Shown: positions 35,061 to 45,700 of the stretch, piece by piece
Layout of the letters: each line of letters opens with the position of its first letter
Numbering within the stretch: position 1 is the first letter of the stretch
NCBI GenBank assembly: GCA_963969495.1
Contig: OZ018321.1
Coordinates: 72,418,786-72,482,785, forward strand
Direction: 5' to 3'
DNA from: Ceratothoa steindachneri
Taxonomy: Eukaryota; Arthropoda; Malacostraca; Isopoda; Cymothoidae
Length of the DNA stretch: 64,000 nucleotides
Notes under the pieces: generated by a model
What the model was told of the DNA's origin: nothing
The model's database searches: none
Seen by the model: only the letters and a program-made list of their open reading frames with translations
Position numbers and translations under genes: made by a program

Positions 35061-35560
35061 CAATCACAATTAATATTTGTGAAAGAGTGAGATGGTAACT
35101 CTGTAGGTATGCTAAAAAAAAAAAATACATGAATATTAAAATCTCAGCGAAATCTTCTTACCTATTTTAATCGCATATGATTTTATTTATTTGTCTCTAA
35201 GCCTCTGTCTATGTGTCAGACATTATAAGATGATCCTTCATCCACTCTGTATCACACCCAGACTCAGCAGCTATTTTTCTTGTGAAATGTCTGCGGATGG
35301 GGTCAGATATCTAATCCCGACTATTCATCTACGATTGATTTCTCTGACCATCTCCGTCTAGTTATTCATGATTATAGAATTGATTGTAATAAATTTCTAT
35401 ATTTTGCGTCAGCTCCAGTAGCTCTTAACTATAATAGTGGGAAAGAACTACCTGAAAATCCCAAGTCTATTGATTTAGACGATTCATTCATTAATGAACA
35501 AAGTCTGCTGAATAAAAAGTCGCCTGCTCTCACTTATTCTGAATTATGACCTTACGAACT
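35060..35560 (+). repeat. Inner inverted-repeat arm, left
   Basis: Aligns with the reverse complement of 35930-36418. Shared landmarks: GTATGCTAAAA-n-AAAAATACATG, CGCATATGATTTTA, CTATGTGTCA, TTATAAGATGATCCTT, CAGACTCAGCAG, GGATGGGGTCAGA, AAAGAACTAC, and GATTTAGACGATTCA. Similarity is about 75-80%. The 45 bp before 35107 also resemble sequence beyond the LTR insertion (reverse complement of about 39041-39090). Confidence 0.85.
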
Positions 35561-35610
35561 TCAAAACTTTCAATAATTCAAAAAATAACCTTAGGAGGAC
35601 TCGGTAGTTA

Positions 35611-35825
35611 TATCATTCGAAAGAGAGTGTAAAACAACATAATGGTTTCAAATTTCGTTAGAATCGGCCGAATAGTTATGATGTTATTGCCAAAACAAAT
35701 TCGTTCCTGGGCTAATCTGCAGAGGACCATGGAAGTTAAACCATTCGAAAGAAAATGTAAAACAGCATAAAGGTTTCGAATTTCATTATGAGCGGCCGAT
35801 TAGTTACAATGTTATTAGAGAAACG
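35611..35825 (+). repeat. Two ~86-bp direct repeats in the palindrome spacer
   Basis: Units at 35611-35697 and 35740-35825 share CATTCGAAAGA-A-TGTAAAACA-CATAA-GGTTTC, then AATTTC-TTA, CGGCCGA-TAGTTA and ATGTTATT. They are separated by about 43 bp. Because they lie at the centre of the inverted structure, they are a single-copy spacer relative to the arms. Confidence 0.8.
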
Positions 35826-35929
35826 AAAAAAAAGCAAAACGGGGACTGACCAACCGACATGGTGAAAGGTAGAGTCGCCGGCGACTAAACTCGCACGCGA
35901 CTAAAATTAAAACACGAGGTTATGATACT

Positions 35930-36418
35930 CTTCGATCTTCACATTATTTGGAGAGATAGGTTATATTGCATGACGCATTCTAAAATGGTGAATAATGGCG
36001 AGAAAGTAGAGAGCATCGTTAAATTTGATGTTTGCTTTCTTTCATGATTTTTCTCTAATGATTGAATCGTCTAAATCCATAGATTGAAGATTTTTAAGTA
36101 GTTCTTTTGCACCAATGTTGGTGAGAGGTGACGGGGCTGAGCCAATATACAAACAATCAAATTGAAAATTATATGATCATTAATAAGTCGAAGAAATCAA
36201 CCGTAGATGTACTAGATTTCTGACCCCATCCACAGACATCTTCAGTAACAAAAGAACTGCTGAGTCTGACTGAGACAGGTTGTTGAACAAGGATCATCTT
36301 ATAATCTGTGACACATAGATAAGAATAGTGAAAAATGGTTAAAATCATATGCGGTTTATATAGGTAAAGAGTCTTCGCCGAGGTCTGAATAATCATGTAT
36401 TTTTTCGTTTTAGCATAC
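35930..36418 (-). repeat. Inner inverted-repeat arm, right
   Basis: Reverse complement of the left inner arm. It is interrupted at its outer edge by the LTR element, whose 5-bp target duplication overlaps the GTATGC end of the arm. Confidence 0.85.
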
Positions 36419-36423
36419 GCGCG
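36419..36423 (+). other. LTR-element target-site duplication, left copy
   Basis: GCGCG immediately before TGTAGCAG. The identical GCGCG follows the final CACA of the 3' LTR at 39036-39040. Confidence 0.85.
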
Positions 36424-37294
36424 TGTAGCAGAATGAGGTGAAATGACGACCATGTGCCGTTCTGTACCCAAGTGGATCCTGAGATCAGCGCATGGAGCTG
36501 TGAAAGTTACTGGGCAAGAAGGCGGCCGACGCCGATATCACACGCTCAAGCTGTATTTATATAGGGACGGCTGTCATCGTCTCCCACGGCCCGCTCAAAG
36601 ATTGAAATTCGTTAGACATTCCAACGAACGCTATCACGATTCCCCCTTGCCCCAAAGAGTCGCAAACTTTTCTTTAAATTCGCGTGCGTCTAAGCCATCT
36701 AACTAGGTGCCTATATAACACGTCGACTAAGTTTAAAGAGCAGCACTGTTAGACTTCCACCTACTCCAGCGAACGAGCTAAAGGACGCTCCTCTCCCCCT
36801 CACAGTGGTGATTTCGATTCGAGTTGAAGGCTAAATCGAACCGTGAACTCTGCCATTATGAATCGACAAGTATCATCATTCGTGAACTCTGCCATAGTAA
36901 ATCAGCAAGTAGTTGACAAGGGTTTCCAACTCCGAAGGATCGACAAGTGCTCCCTCGTCTAAAGCAAGAGGTAAACCGACTTCTTCCGTCGCATTCATCA
37001 TACCCCAACTGGCTCCTTTTCGGCAATGAGCACGTAAGATATTCGTAACCGTTGCCACCTGCAGATTAATCTTGAATCTGGCTTACCCCGTTGCTCTGTT
37101 ATTTGTGTGAACGCCCTAGTTTAAAATCCCCCATTAAATCACCAAAGTGTATCTGACCTCTTTAATCCCTTAATTAACCTATCTGTATCTCGTGTGTACC
37201 TTTAACCCCGTCTGAGACACCATTCCTTTTAAACCCAATTTTTGTGTATATATAGGTAAATATCATTTTGTTGTTAATAAAGATATATTTTTGT
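36424..37294 (+). repeat. 5' LTR, 3'-truncated
   Basis: It contains TATATAA at 36712-36718, two ~37-bp tandem units built on GTGAACTCTGCCAT-A-T-AATC-G-CAAGTA, and AATAAAGATATATTTTTGT near the end (polyadenylation-like). It is about 260 bp longer than the 3' LTR in its middle (36597-36855). Confidence 0.85.
36712..36718 (+). promoter_or_regulatory. TATA box of 5' LTR
   Basis: TATATAA, followed about 35 bp downstream by AGCAGCACTGTTAGACTTCC, a plausible transcription start region. This segment is missing from the 3' LTR. Confidence 0.45.
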
Positions 37295-37299
37295 AATTT

Positions 37300-38008
37300 T
37301 TAGATGAATGGATTTGAGAACAAGCAAAATTGTGGATTCGGGACGAAAACACTCCACATGAGATACACCAGCACCAATTGCATTCCAACAAAGTCAAAGT
37401 TTGGTGCGGATTTTCGTGTAACGGAATCATCGGTCCGTATATTTTGAGAACGAAGATGGGATTACCATAACCGTCAACGGCGAGACCTACAGATTGATAA
37501 TAAGCAACTTTTTGTGATCTCAACTGGATTATATACCTGATATTGATATTAAAGACATGTGGTTCCAACAGGGCGGCGCTACGTGCCACACTGCGCACGC
37601 CACGATAGACATTTAGCAGCAGCGATTTCAGGGCAGGGGCATCTCGTGTGGCGGCGACGTCAACTGGCCACCGAGATCATGCGATTAAACGCCATTAGAC
37701 TACTTTCTTTGGAGCTACCTTAAATCGCAGGTCTATGCGAATAATCGGCAAACAGTTGATGTCCTCAAAGTCAACATCACGAACACCATCCAGGAAATCC
37801 AGCCTGATTTATGCGCAAAGTCTTCGAAAATTGGGCCTCCCGAATACGTTCCACCAAGCGAAGCCGCGGCGGACACTTGAACGACCTCATATAACACACT
37901 TAATGCCATAAAAGGCACATTCAAATTCAAAATAAATTGAGTGCATATATCACATACAACTTGTTTTATTTACATTTAAAAATTAAGCGACCTTATTGAA
38001 AGACCCTT
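37300..38008 (+). pseudogene. DD41D transposase C-terminal fragment inside the LTR element
   Basis: Readable blocks: KVKVWCGFSCNGIIGPYIL, then ENEDGITITVNGETYR in a shifted frame, then MWFQQGGATCHTAHATID, where the second catalytic Asp is Gly. WPPRSCD-TPLDYFLW follows, with the third catalytic Asp 41 residues on, then SQVYANNRQTVDVLKVNI. The N-terminal half is missing. The 3' end, including GACCTTATTGAAAGACCCTTTATA, looks like the right TIR of the parental transposon. It belongs to the same broad group as the elements at 7.3 and 27.4 kb but to a distinct subfamily. Confidence 0.85.
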
Positions 38009-38402
38009 TATATATGAAATTAATATTTAGAAGCCTGGTCCAGCTCCACAATATGTGTATATGTACCACCGTAATCCTTCTGCTATTTATGTAAAATGTA
38101 TCATTGAATATCCATTTTATATATTTTTTTGCTTTCTATAGATTAGTGTATAAATATTATTTTCATTTTTTATAATTATGTCCCTCTTGATACTCTTATG
38201 GTTGGCAATAATTAAATTCCTTTTCCGTTCATATGTACACGCAGTTGAGTAGAATTAGTTTGTACACCTGCTCGACGTCAGGTCAGAAATTCTGGGTTTT
38301 TTTTTTGTTTTTTACCGCTTACCCCGTGACGACTCATTCGTCTAAGGGGATGTCACCTTTCTCCCACAACTCCCAAAGTTCCATCTTTTTGGATAGGAGG
38401 GA

Positions 38403-39035
38403 TGTAGCAGAATAAGGTCAAATGGCGACCACGTGCCCTTCTGTACCCACGTGGATCCTGAGATCACCGCATGAAGCTGTGAAAGTGCTTGGGCAAGTAG
38501 GCAGCCGACGCCGTTATCACACACCCCAGCTGTATTTACATAGGGACCGCTGTCATCGTCTCCCATAGTGAATCGGCAAGTATCTCCATCTGTGAACTCT
38601 GCCATAGTCATTCGGCAAGCCTCGACATCAGTGAACTCTGTCATAGTCAATCGGCAAATACTTGACAAGAGATCCCAACTACAAAGGCTCGACAAGAACT
38701 CCCTCGTCTGAAGCAAGAGGTAAACCCCAACTGCCTCTTTTTCGGCAACGAGTATGTAAGGTAATCGTAACCGTTGCGCCTGCAGATTGATCTTGAATCT
38801 GGCTTACCCCGTTGCTGCATTATTTGTGTGAATGCATCAGTTTAAAATCCCCCTTTAAATCACCGAAGTGAATCTGACCTCTTTAATCCCTTAATTAACC
38901 TACCTGTATCTCGTGTAGACATTTAACCCCATCTGGGCGACCATTCCCTTTAAACCCAATTTTTGTGTAAATATAAATATCATTTTGTTGTTAATAAAGA
39001 TATATTTTTGTCATTGTCTTTCTGTTGCAACCACA
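38403..39035 (+). repeat. 3' LTR
   Basis: 633 bp, TGTAGCAGAATAAGG to TTGCAACCACA. It aligns with the 5' LTR at about 85-90% but lacks the segment equivalent to 36597-36855 (including the TATA box) and has an extra copy of the CTCTGCCATAGTCA-TCGGCAA unit. Confidence 0.85.
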
Positions 39036-39202
39036 GCGCGTACTAGCTACCTGTTAATCTTTTACCAACTTGCACTCTGAAATATTTGTTTAAAAGGACC
39101 CACTTCAAAGGCTAATAATAAACCACCTCCACTGGACTCAACAATTTCTCCTTTCACTAACGGTCTTCAACCAACTTCGGCCCCAAGCACCCAAATACCT
39201 AC

Positions 39203-39204
<2 letters not shown>

Positions 39205-39273
<69 letters not shown>
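39205..39273 (+). repeat. (TA)n-(GA)n microsatellite
   Basis: TA array of about 20 units running directly into about 14 GA units. Confidence 0.95.
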
Positions 39274-39276
<3 letters not shown>

Positions 39277-39589
39277 TGGCCAATCCACGATAGTGCGTAT
39301 TTGCTACTTCACTATTTCTCTAGCTTCTAAACCAATTTTAGTTCGAAATTGTGTAAGGTGATTGATATAATGACCACAGAAACGAAGAGATCGTATGTCA
39401 TAGTATGGCAATTGTACCGGAATATGTGCACACAGGCTCTAAGGTAGGCCAAGCAAGGCTACAACCGTTATTCTTCTAAAAGTGCGATTTGAATAGATAG
39501 TGGCAGCTGCGTGACCAAGGAATATAAGAAACAGAATGACAAAAATAGATTTTTAAATCATACTAAATAAAAGGCACAACAATAAACAT

Positions 39590-39592
<3 letters not shown>

Positions 39593-39648
<56 letters not shown>
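39593..39648. repeat. (TA)n microsatellite, left half
   Basis: TA array interrupted by the mariner element; continues at 40951-40995 on the other side. Confidence 0.95.
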
Positions 39649-39649
<1 letters not shown>

Positions 39650-40949
39650 GAGGGGGAGTCAAAAAGTTCTCAGATAAATGGCATAAAATTTTTATTTGTA
39701 ATAATACTGTAATCATTTTTCTACATAAGCTCCATTAACATCTATACACTTTCTTAATCTATGAATCCAACGGTAAAGACCATCTTTGTAGAATTCACGG
39801 GGTTGTCTCTGGCACCAAGTAATGACCTGCTTTTTTGCTTCATCTAATGATTGAAACCGGGTTCCTTTTAGGTGTCCCTTTAAATTTGGAAACAGAAAAA
39901 AGTCAGAGGCTGCTAAATCAGGGCTATAAGGGGGATGAGCAAGAGTTTCCCATCGAAATTCCCGTAGCTGAGATCTCACAGCTTTGGACGAATGTGCAGG
40001 GGCATTGTCATGGTGGAACAAGATTTGCTTGTGGAGCTTTCCTCGTCGTTTTTTGGCTATTGAAGTTTTCAGCTTCCTTAAAACTCCTTCGTAATAGCTG
40101 GATGTAACAGTTTTTTGTCCTTCTAAGAAGTCTATTAAAATAATTCCCTCCGAATCCCCCAAAACTGTAGCCATTATCTTCTTAACGGACCTCTCTGTCT
40201 TGAACTTGATAGGCCCTGCTGCCCCCCTTGGGTGCCACTCTTTTGATTGATTTTTACTTTCAGGATCAAACTGATACACCCAAGTTTCATCTCCCGTTAC
40301 GAGGCGCTCAAAAAAGCTATCCTCGTTTGCTTCAATCTTGGTCAAAATAGCCAAAGAAAGGTTGGCCCTATGATTCAGCTGGTCTTCTCGCAACGCTTTT
40401 GGGACCCAACGTGCTGAAAGCTTGCTCAGGCCAAGATTTTCAGTTAGAATTCCAAATGCTGAGCCATGAGAGATTTCACATGCATTGGCAACTTCATCAA
40501 TAGTAATACGGCGATCTTTATCTACTAGATTCCTTACAAGCTCGACATTTTCTGGGTTAATGGAGGTGGAGGGTCTCCCTTCACGTGGATCATCTTCAAC
40601 TTCTTCTCTGCCCCCCTTGAAGCGCTTAATCCAGTCGTAAACTACCGCTCTACATGGCGAAGAGTCACCATAAACCTGTTGTAGAGCGTCAATAATCTTA
40701 ACAGGCTTCCAATCAAGTTTAGTCAGGAATTTAATGTTCGCTCTTATCTCAAAATTTGCCATTTTATGGGTTCAAAAAAGTAACCTTTTTGAAGCACATC
40801 TAATACAAAGAGTCTCGACAAATTGAATGACGAATTTTGTAGGAATTGTTCAGAAAACATGAAAGTCGTGTTTGACCCTGTATTTACTTGTACAAAATCG
40901 AACATTTCAATAATCTGGCATTTGTCTGAGAACTTTTTGACTCACCTAC

Positions 40950-40950
<1 letters not shown>
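39649..40950 (-). mobile_element. Intact mariner element, 1302 bp
   Basis: Ends CGAGGGGGAGTCAAAAAGTT and, reverse-complemented, CGTAGGTGAGTCAAAAAGTT share GAGTCAAAAAGTTCTCAGA-AAATG over about 30 bp, the size of classical mariner TIRs. The element lies within a (TA)n array, so TA target duplication is satisfied but its exact boundary is ambiguous by TA units. It carries one uninterrupted transposase gene. Intactness next to heavily decayed elements implies a comparatively recent insertion. Confidence 0.97.
39713..40762 (-). CDS. mariner transposase (DD34D)
   Basis: A complete 349-codon frame, the usual mariner length (about 345-350). The enzyme excises and reinserts the element at TA dinucleotides. 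The N-terminal bipartite helix-turn-helix (residues 1-110) includes FLTKLDWKPVKIIDALQQVY and RITIDEVANACEISHGS. WVPKAL (119-124) corresponds to the conserved WVPHEL. The catalytic residues are Asp158 in VTGDETWVYQFDP, Asp252 in LFHHDNAPAHSS and Asp287 in YSPDLAASDFFLF; 34 residues separate the last two, the DD34D signature. The usual YSPDLAPSD reads YSPDLAASD. It resembles SETMAR-type transposases annotated widely in arthropods. All catalytic residues and TIRs are present, so activity is possible but unproven. Confidence 0.97.
   Translation of the reverse strand: MANFEIRANIKFLTKLDWKPVKIIDALQQVYGDSSPCRAVVYDWIKRFKGGREEVEDDPREGRPSTSINPENVELVRNLVDKDRRITIDEVANACEISHGSAFGILTENLGLSKLSARWVPKALREDQLNHRANLSLAILTKIEANEDSFFERLVTGDETWVYQFDPESKNQSKEWHPRGAAGPIKFKTERSVKKIMATVLGDSEGIILIDFLEGQKTVTSSYYEGVLRKLKTSIAKKRRGKLHKQILFHHDNAPAHSSKAVRSQLREFRWETLAHPPYSPDLAASDFFLFPNLKGHLKGTRFQSLDEAKKQVITWCQRQPREFYKDGLYRWIHRLRKCIDVNGAYVEK

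Positions 40951-40995
<45 letters not shown>
40951..40995. repeat. (TA)n microsatellite, right half
   Basis: About 22 TA units abutting the mariner end. Confidence 0.95.
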
Positions 40996-40997
<2 letters not shown>

Positions 40998-41949
40998 GTA
41001 CATAAATAAGACAGACTTAAGCTCGGAACACTAATTTGATAACTTGGGTTATTGAATGATTATAACGGGAGATTTTGGGTAGGGAGTGAATTAGTTCCTT
41101 TGAATCTCGAGAGTAAGGTGAGGCAAACTTGGGGTATATTTTGGTGAACTTGATTACTCACGGCCGGTAGCCACAAACCTTGTGTTTTGCGAGATGCGTG
41201 CCTCTTGTCCTCAGGAGGTCACCGAAAGAACTTCGAAGGTGATAGTGGAAAGATGACTTCTCCACTCGGTTTAAGTGAGCTAACGAGCCTCTTGTCCTTA
41301 AGAGGTCATCAGAAGAACTTCGGAGGACGGCTTCTCCAATCCTTGATCCGAAGGCAGAGGAGAAAGGCTGACGTTGCCTTACGAGACTCTTCTCCCTGAC
41401 ACGAAGATACGAGTGTGATGTCCAGCTCTTCTGTGGCTTGCGACCCTCACTCATACTTCTTGGGAGGGAGCTCGTTGATATGCACTCCTTTCGGGAAAGT
41501 CTTGTCTAACCAAATCTGTCTGCAATCGTGGAGCGAGTGCATATAGACCCGCCGTTCTCCAAAACAGGGAGAGAGATTGAGACCTTCTGTAACCTTCGTT
41601 ATCGGCCGTGATAACCCAAGCGTCTCCCCAGTGGCGGGAGCCATAAAAACGGTTCACGGCTAATTCTACAAAGTAATCTCTTGACCCGAGGGGGAGGGGG
41701 GGATTGAGACGGTCGGGAGGTAGCCCTAATTTCAGCGTCAGGCCTCGGTAGGAATTTTGCGGAGACCTGGCGACGAGTCCAAAAAGGGTGAGGTCGGAAG
41801 GATGCGGTGAGGGGGGGGGGGGGAGTAACGGCTCGCTTTATCTCCCAAAGTAATATCTTAGGAGGTGGGGAAATAATAATATTCTAATGGGATACCTACA
41901 CATCGTACAAAGGAAGACCTGTAGAATATTAAGAAATCCATATTATACG
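40996..41949. other. Middle of right palindrome half, no recognised gene
   Basis: A GC-richer block (41.16-41.86 kb) contains a duplicated GCCTCTTGTCC-T-AGGAGGTCA-C-GAA-GAACTTCG unit (copies starting about 41200 and 41288). A run of about 14 G lies at 41.81 kb. Minus-strand frames up to 98 codons show no known motif. Confidence 0.45.
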
Positions 41950-42777
41950 CTCAATAAATATTAATTGCGAATAATTAAAAACAAGTATATGCTATAGAAG
42001 AGTCGGAGTTGCCATTTCATTCTTTCCAAATCTTTAATTAGACCTCGTATTGTCACATCACCATAACGACAAAGTGACAATTGAGATCAGTTTGAATTAT
42101 GAGTTTCTGTTAATTTTTGGTATAATTCGCCTTATAATTTGATTTGATTTTCTATTAGAAAGTGATTAAGTACGTATTGTAGCATATTGGACTTAACTAG
42201 ATAGACGATTAAGATACTAAGTACAAGTTATATACATTTTATCAAAAGTTTAAAGGTTAAATGAAATAAATATATTAGTGAGTGCTTAAGCGACGCAAAA
42301 ATGTGAACTTTATTTATGAACTGCTACTTTAATGAAATGTAAATTAAAGAATCATTATCACAATAATAATAATACCATATGTGTCTCCATATATAAAATT
42401 TATCTATTTTAAAATTCCATTCTTTATGTGTACAGTGTGCAGAAATCTTTCAGTAGTTTTGAGGGTTCTCTATGAAAATGCTTTTAATATATATTTTTGT
42501 AAACATAAACCTAATGTGGGCAGAAATGGATGGTAAAAAAATGGAACATATAAAATGTTAGATGTTTAGGCCGCGCAAAATGGTTGCTTCGCTCGCAAGT
42601 TCGTACGACTGAGGGAACATAACGGGCCAATTGTCGGAGCAGGCGTACAACTGAGTTGGATCCCTTATCATGTCAAACCAATCAGTGACACTAGTGTAAA
42701 TATTTGGCGATATCACCAAAATGGTGACTCGCCTTTAGTTGGACAAAATGTCGGACTCAGCATCTGTGTTACAATAC
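41950..42777 (-). repeat. Outer inverted-repeat arm, right
   Basis: Reverse complement of 32573-33670, ending GTGTTACAATAC. It is shorter than the left arm because of indels. No matching direct duplication is visible outside the two outer ends. Confidence 0.8.
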
Positions 42778-45700
42778 CTATACTCCCGTTATCCACTGGG
42801 TACTTACTGGGTACGAAGAAACAAAGCCGTCTTCCCTATTATTATTCAAGATCCACCCAGTCTTTATTCTGTCCCTGAACACTGCTTCTCTTAACTCGAG
42901 GATTTCCACATAAATTAAGAAGAGGGGGTAATAAAATACTGGATAAAAGGAGTTGGGCCATAGGGTGATCAAATACAAAATAAATAATAAAAGCGGTTAA
43001 AAAAAGGTGGGAAGAAAGAGTGGAGATATGAATGAGGAATATTTTGGGGGAACCAGCGGTCCCACCACTCTCATATATGTTCGATTCCATCGCTAATCTT
43101 GTTTTCTGAGTCTGTAGTGTGGCTGAATTTAGACGTAAATAATACAATATTTAACTTTGAAAAAAACACAACATTTGGGGACAACTTTCAGGGTACCAAG
43201 AGATGAAGAACAAATTATCATGGAACAAACTGGAAAGTTTAGGGCGCATCACTTATACAGTTCTTCCTTAGGGCTCAAATTGCTGACCATAATAATACGA
43301 TAAAAAGTAGTGATCATAGAATTTCAAACTCATTTAGATTTTTCCATCTCTGATTCTTTGTCCTTTAAGAGCGCGACACGACTGTTATAATGAGTTTGAT
43401 AATAATTAAAAATTAAAATAATATTAAATATATTTTTAATAGAATAATTGATTGCATATTTAACTCATAAAGCATAATACTGTTCTGATTTAAAAATATA
43501 TCTAAATCCTGTCATAATTTTAAAATTAAAAATACAGAACTGAAAAATAATAATTTCTCCCGGTATTTTTGTGTGTTCCTAAATCAAACAGGAAGTGCTA
43601 TCTTTTAATTTTAAGGGGTGTAAACATGCTCCGTGAAGATATGGTAACCTATTTCACCATATAGTGATTTTTACATTTTTAGATAAAGCCTGGTTATCCC
43701 ATTTGCATTACACCTGCTCATCGCCTCGAATTGTTCAAGAGTGAGAGAAAAATTTCAATGAATATCGGAGAATAGCAAACGAGATACTAGGCGCAGATGT
43801 TATTTTTAGGCGGATTTTTGTTCCATTAAGTATCGTGGTTGAGCTGTTATTTTTTTATATTAGGGTGCTATAATGTTATCTCCGCCAAATATATTGGTTG
43901 GATTCTATCAAAGTTCCACTTTAGAACATCTATCGTCAAACGAAGGGGATGAACTTTGTTTAAATGATTATAGCATTGGAGAATTTGTAGGATTACATAT
44001 AGATGGTTTGTTCAGGTGAATAAATGCAGATTTGTGTACAATTATAATGTTTATGGCTAAAAGAATTGCAATATTTCCAGTTTTCACTAGGTCTTTTCCC
44101 ATCTCATGATTTATCTTTTCTTCCAATTTAAATCGTCGATTCATCGTAAAAAGTTCTCATATTCGGAAGAAATTTACATTGTCTTAGATGCCTGGATTTC
44201 CGCTCAATCACGTTCATTTAAAGAGGACAAGTGTAGGAAGGAATAAGAGCCGGTCTGAAAATAAAGAATTAGCCTGTGAGATGCGCCAGGACCACTCGGC
44301 CAATCCGCACCCAAGAAGCCTACGTTAAAACCAAGCTTATCGGCAGCCTGCCTATACATTCACCTACTAAACATTCTTTGTATGCGGCAACAATCTACTG
44401 AAAATAAAGGACAATACTTTGAGTATCTTTATTCTAATAAAGATTAATAATGTTTGCCTTTCATGAATAAATTATATTTATCGTACAAAATCTTGTATAT
44501 AATCGTAATATCAAACACACTAAACCATTTTTAATTGAAAGGAAATTAAAAGAAATTGGAATTACCGATGTGGATTAAACATTTTTATCTCGACTTTTAT
44601 AGTCGAGAGAACAACGATTTCCAGCTAAAATCATCCACATGGCGCATATCTCAAAATGCCTTCTAGCTTTGCAATTTCATTACCAATTTTCCTGGCTTAT
44701 AAGGTATTAATCTAATGATCTTAGGAAAATATTCTTGTTATTTCCATAGATTTATGTCAGATACCAGTATGTATAAAATGCGGTTACAATAGTCATGCTA
44801 AGCTTCCGCGACATGCATCGGGTACAATGGGAGACGCTCCGCATCCATTCCTGAAGAGCCTCTGCACGGTATACCCAAGGCAGTGTCGAGGAAGATTATT
44901 GTGGTTATTGTAACAGCAAGATACCACTAGGATTGAGATAAAGAATGGTTTTGATAATAAAGTTTAAATGCATATCTCACGTCTCGTTTTTCCGGAAGCG
45001 AAATATATGAAAATAGTGAGAATATATATTTAATTGAATATATATTCAATTAAATGGTGGTATATCTATGGATGATTTACAAGCATATGAGAATGCCGGT
45101 ATACTATCAAACATAAAATACATAAATTACAAAAATGAAAAATTCTGCCATTCAAAGAATTGCAATTATTAAGTTTTAATAATGAATGAAAAACAATGTT
45201 TCTCAAAAGGCAAATGATAATTATTGATTTCAGAGTCAGATTTTCAGGCCCTAAATTTTGATTAAGAATTTGATTTTATTCAATTTAACTTATCGTTCCC
45301 TTCCTGATAATTAAATATCATGCATTATTTACTTAACGTTGAACTTGATCTAGCGGCTAATTTTAAACCCTTTCAAGATTTTGGTCGATTCCTTTTTCAT
45401 TTAAGTTCTTTATGTGCTTAATAATGTAGCTTATAATATATCCCAGATTTATATTAAAAACTTATAGTTTAACTCTATCCTAAAGATATTGATGATAATC
45501 GCCGCATTTTGCCTAGAATCCGTAAATTATAGCAAATATTTACCTTGAAAAAAATTGCGATAGTTTTTCTAAATTTTGACGAAATTAGTTCCCCAAATTT
45601 AACCGAAATAATTACACCAAACCATAACTTAGCAGGGTGTCGATAGACGAGAATTTGTAATTTTGATTTTCCCGAAATATTCCCGAATAGGAAAACTTGG

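Larger units (their letters stand above)
36424..39035 (+). mobile_element. Small LTR retroelement with deleted interior (2.6 kb)
   Basis: Two direct repeats beginning TGTAGCAGAAT bracket only about 1.1 kb of interior. The whole unit is flanked by identical 5-bp duplications (GCGCG). The right repeat ends in ACCACA and is preceded by a purine run GGATAGGAGGGA, a plausible polypurine tract. These features identify one LTR element rather than two solo LTRs. The interior contains no gag or pol, only a fragment of a DD41D transposon plus about 0.4 kb of unrecognised DNA. The 5' LTR lacks its last ~27 bp and the primer-binding site, so deletion at the junction with the transposon fragment is inferred. 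Confidence 0.85.
32573..42777. repeat. Compound palindrome: two concentric inverted-repeat pairs
   Basis: The outer arms (32573-33670 / 41950-42777) and inner arms (about 35060-35560 / 35930-36418, continuing at about 39041) have different midpoints as they stand. Subtracting the LTR element plus one target duplication (2617 bp) and the mariner plus TA (1304 bp), both in the right half, puts the outer midpoint at about 35715 and the inner one at about 35763. Two independent repeat pairs would not be expected to share a centre, so an original ~6.3-kb inverted structure with a ~0.35-kb spacer is inferred. I could not align the middle third of the arms by eye. Confidence 0.55.

Noticed and set aside
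36424..39035. Two independent solo LTRs in tandem
   Set aside because: The same 5-bp sequence GCGCG lies before the left copy and after the right copy, and a purine tract precedes the right copy, which fits one element.
32573..42777. Polinton/Maverick with long TIRs
   Set aside because: No polymerase, integrase, ATPase or capsid-like frames, no 6-bp duplication at the outer edges, and the interior is explained by arms plus two insertions.
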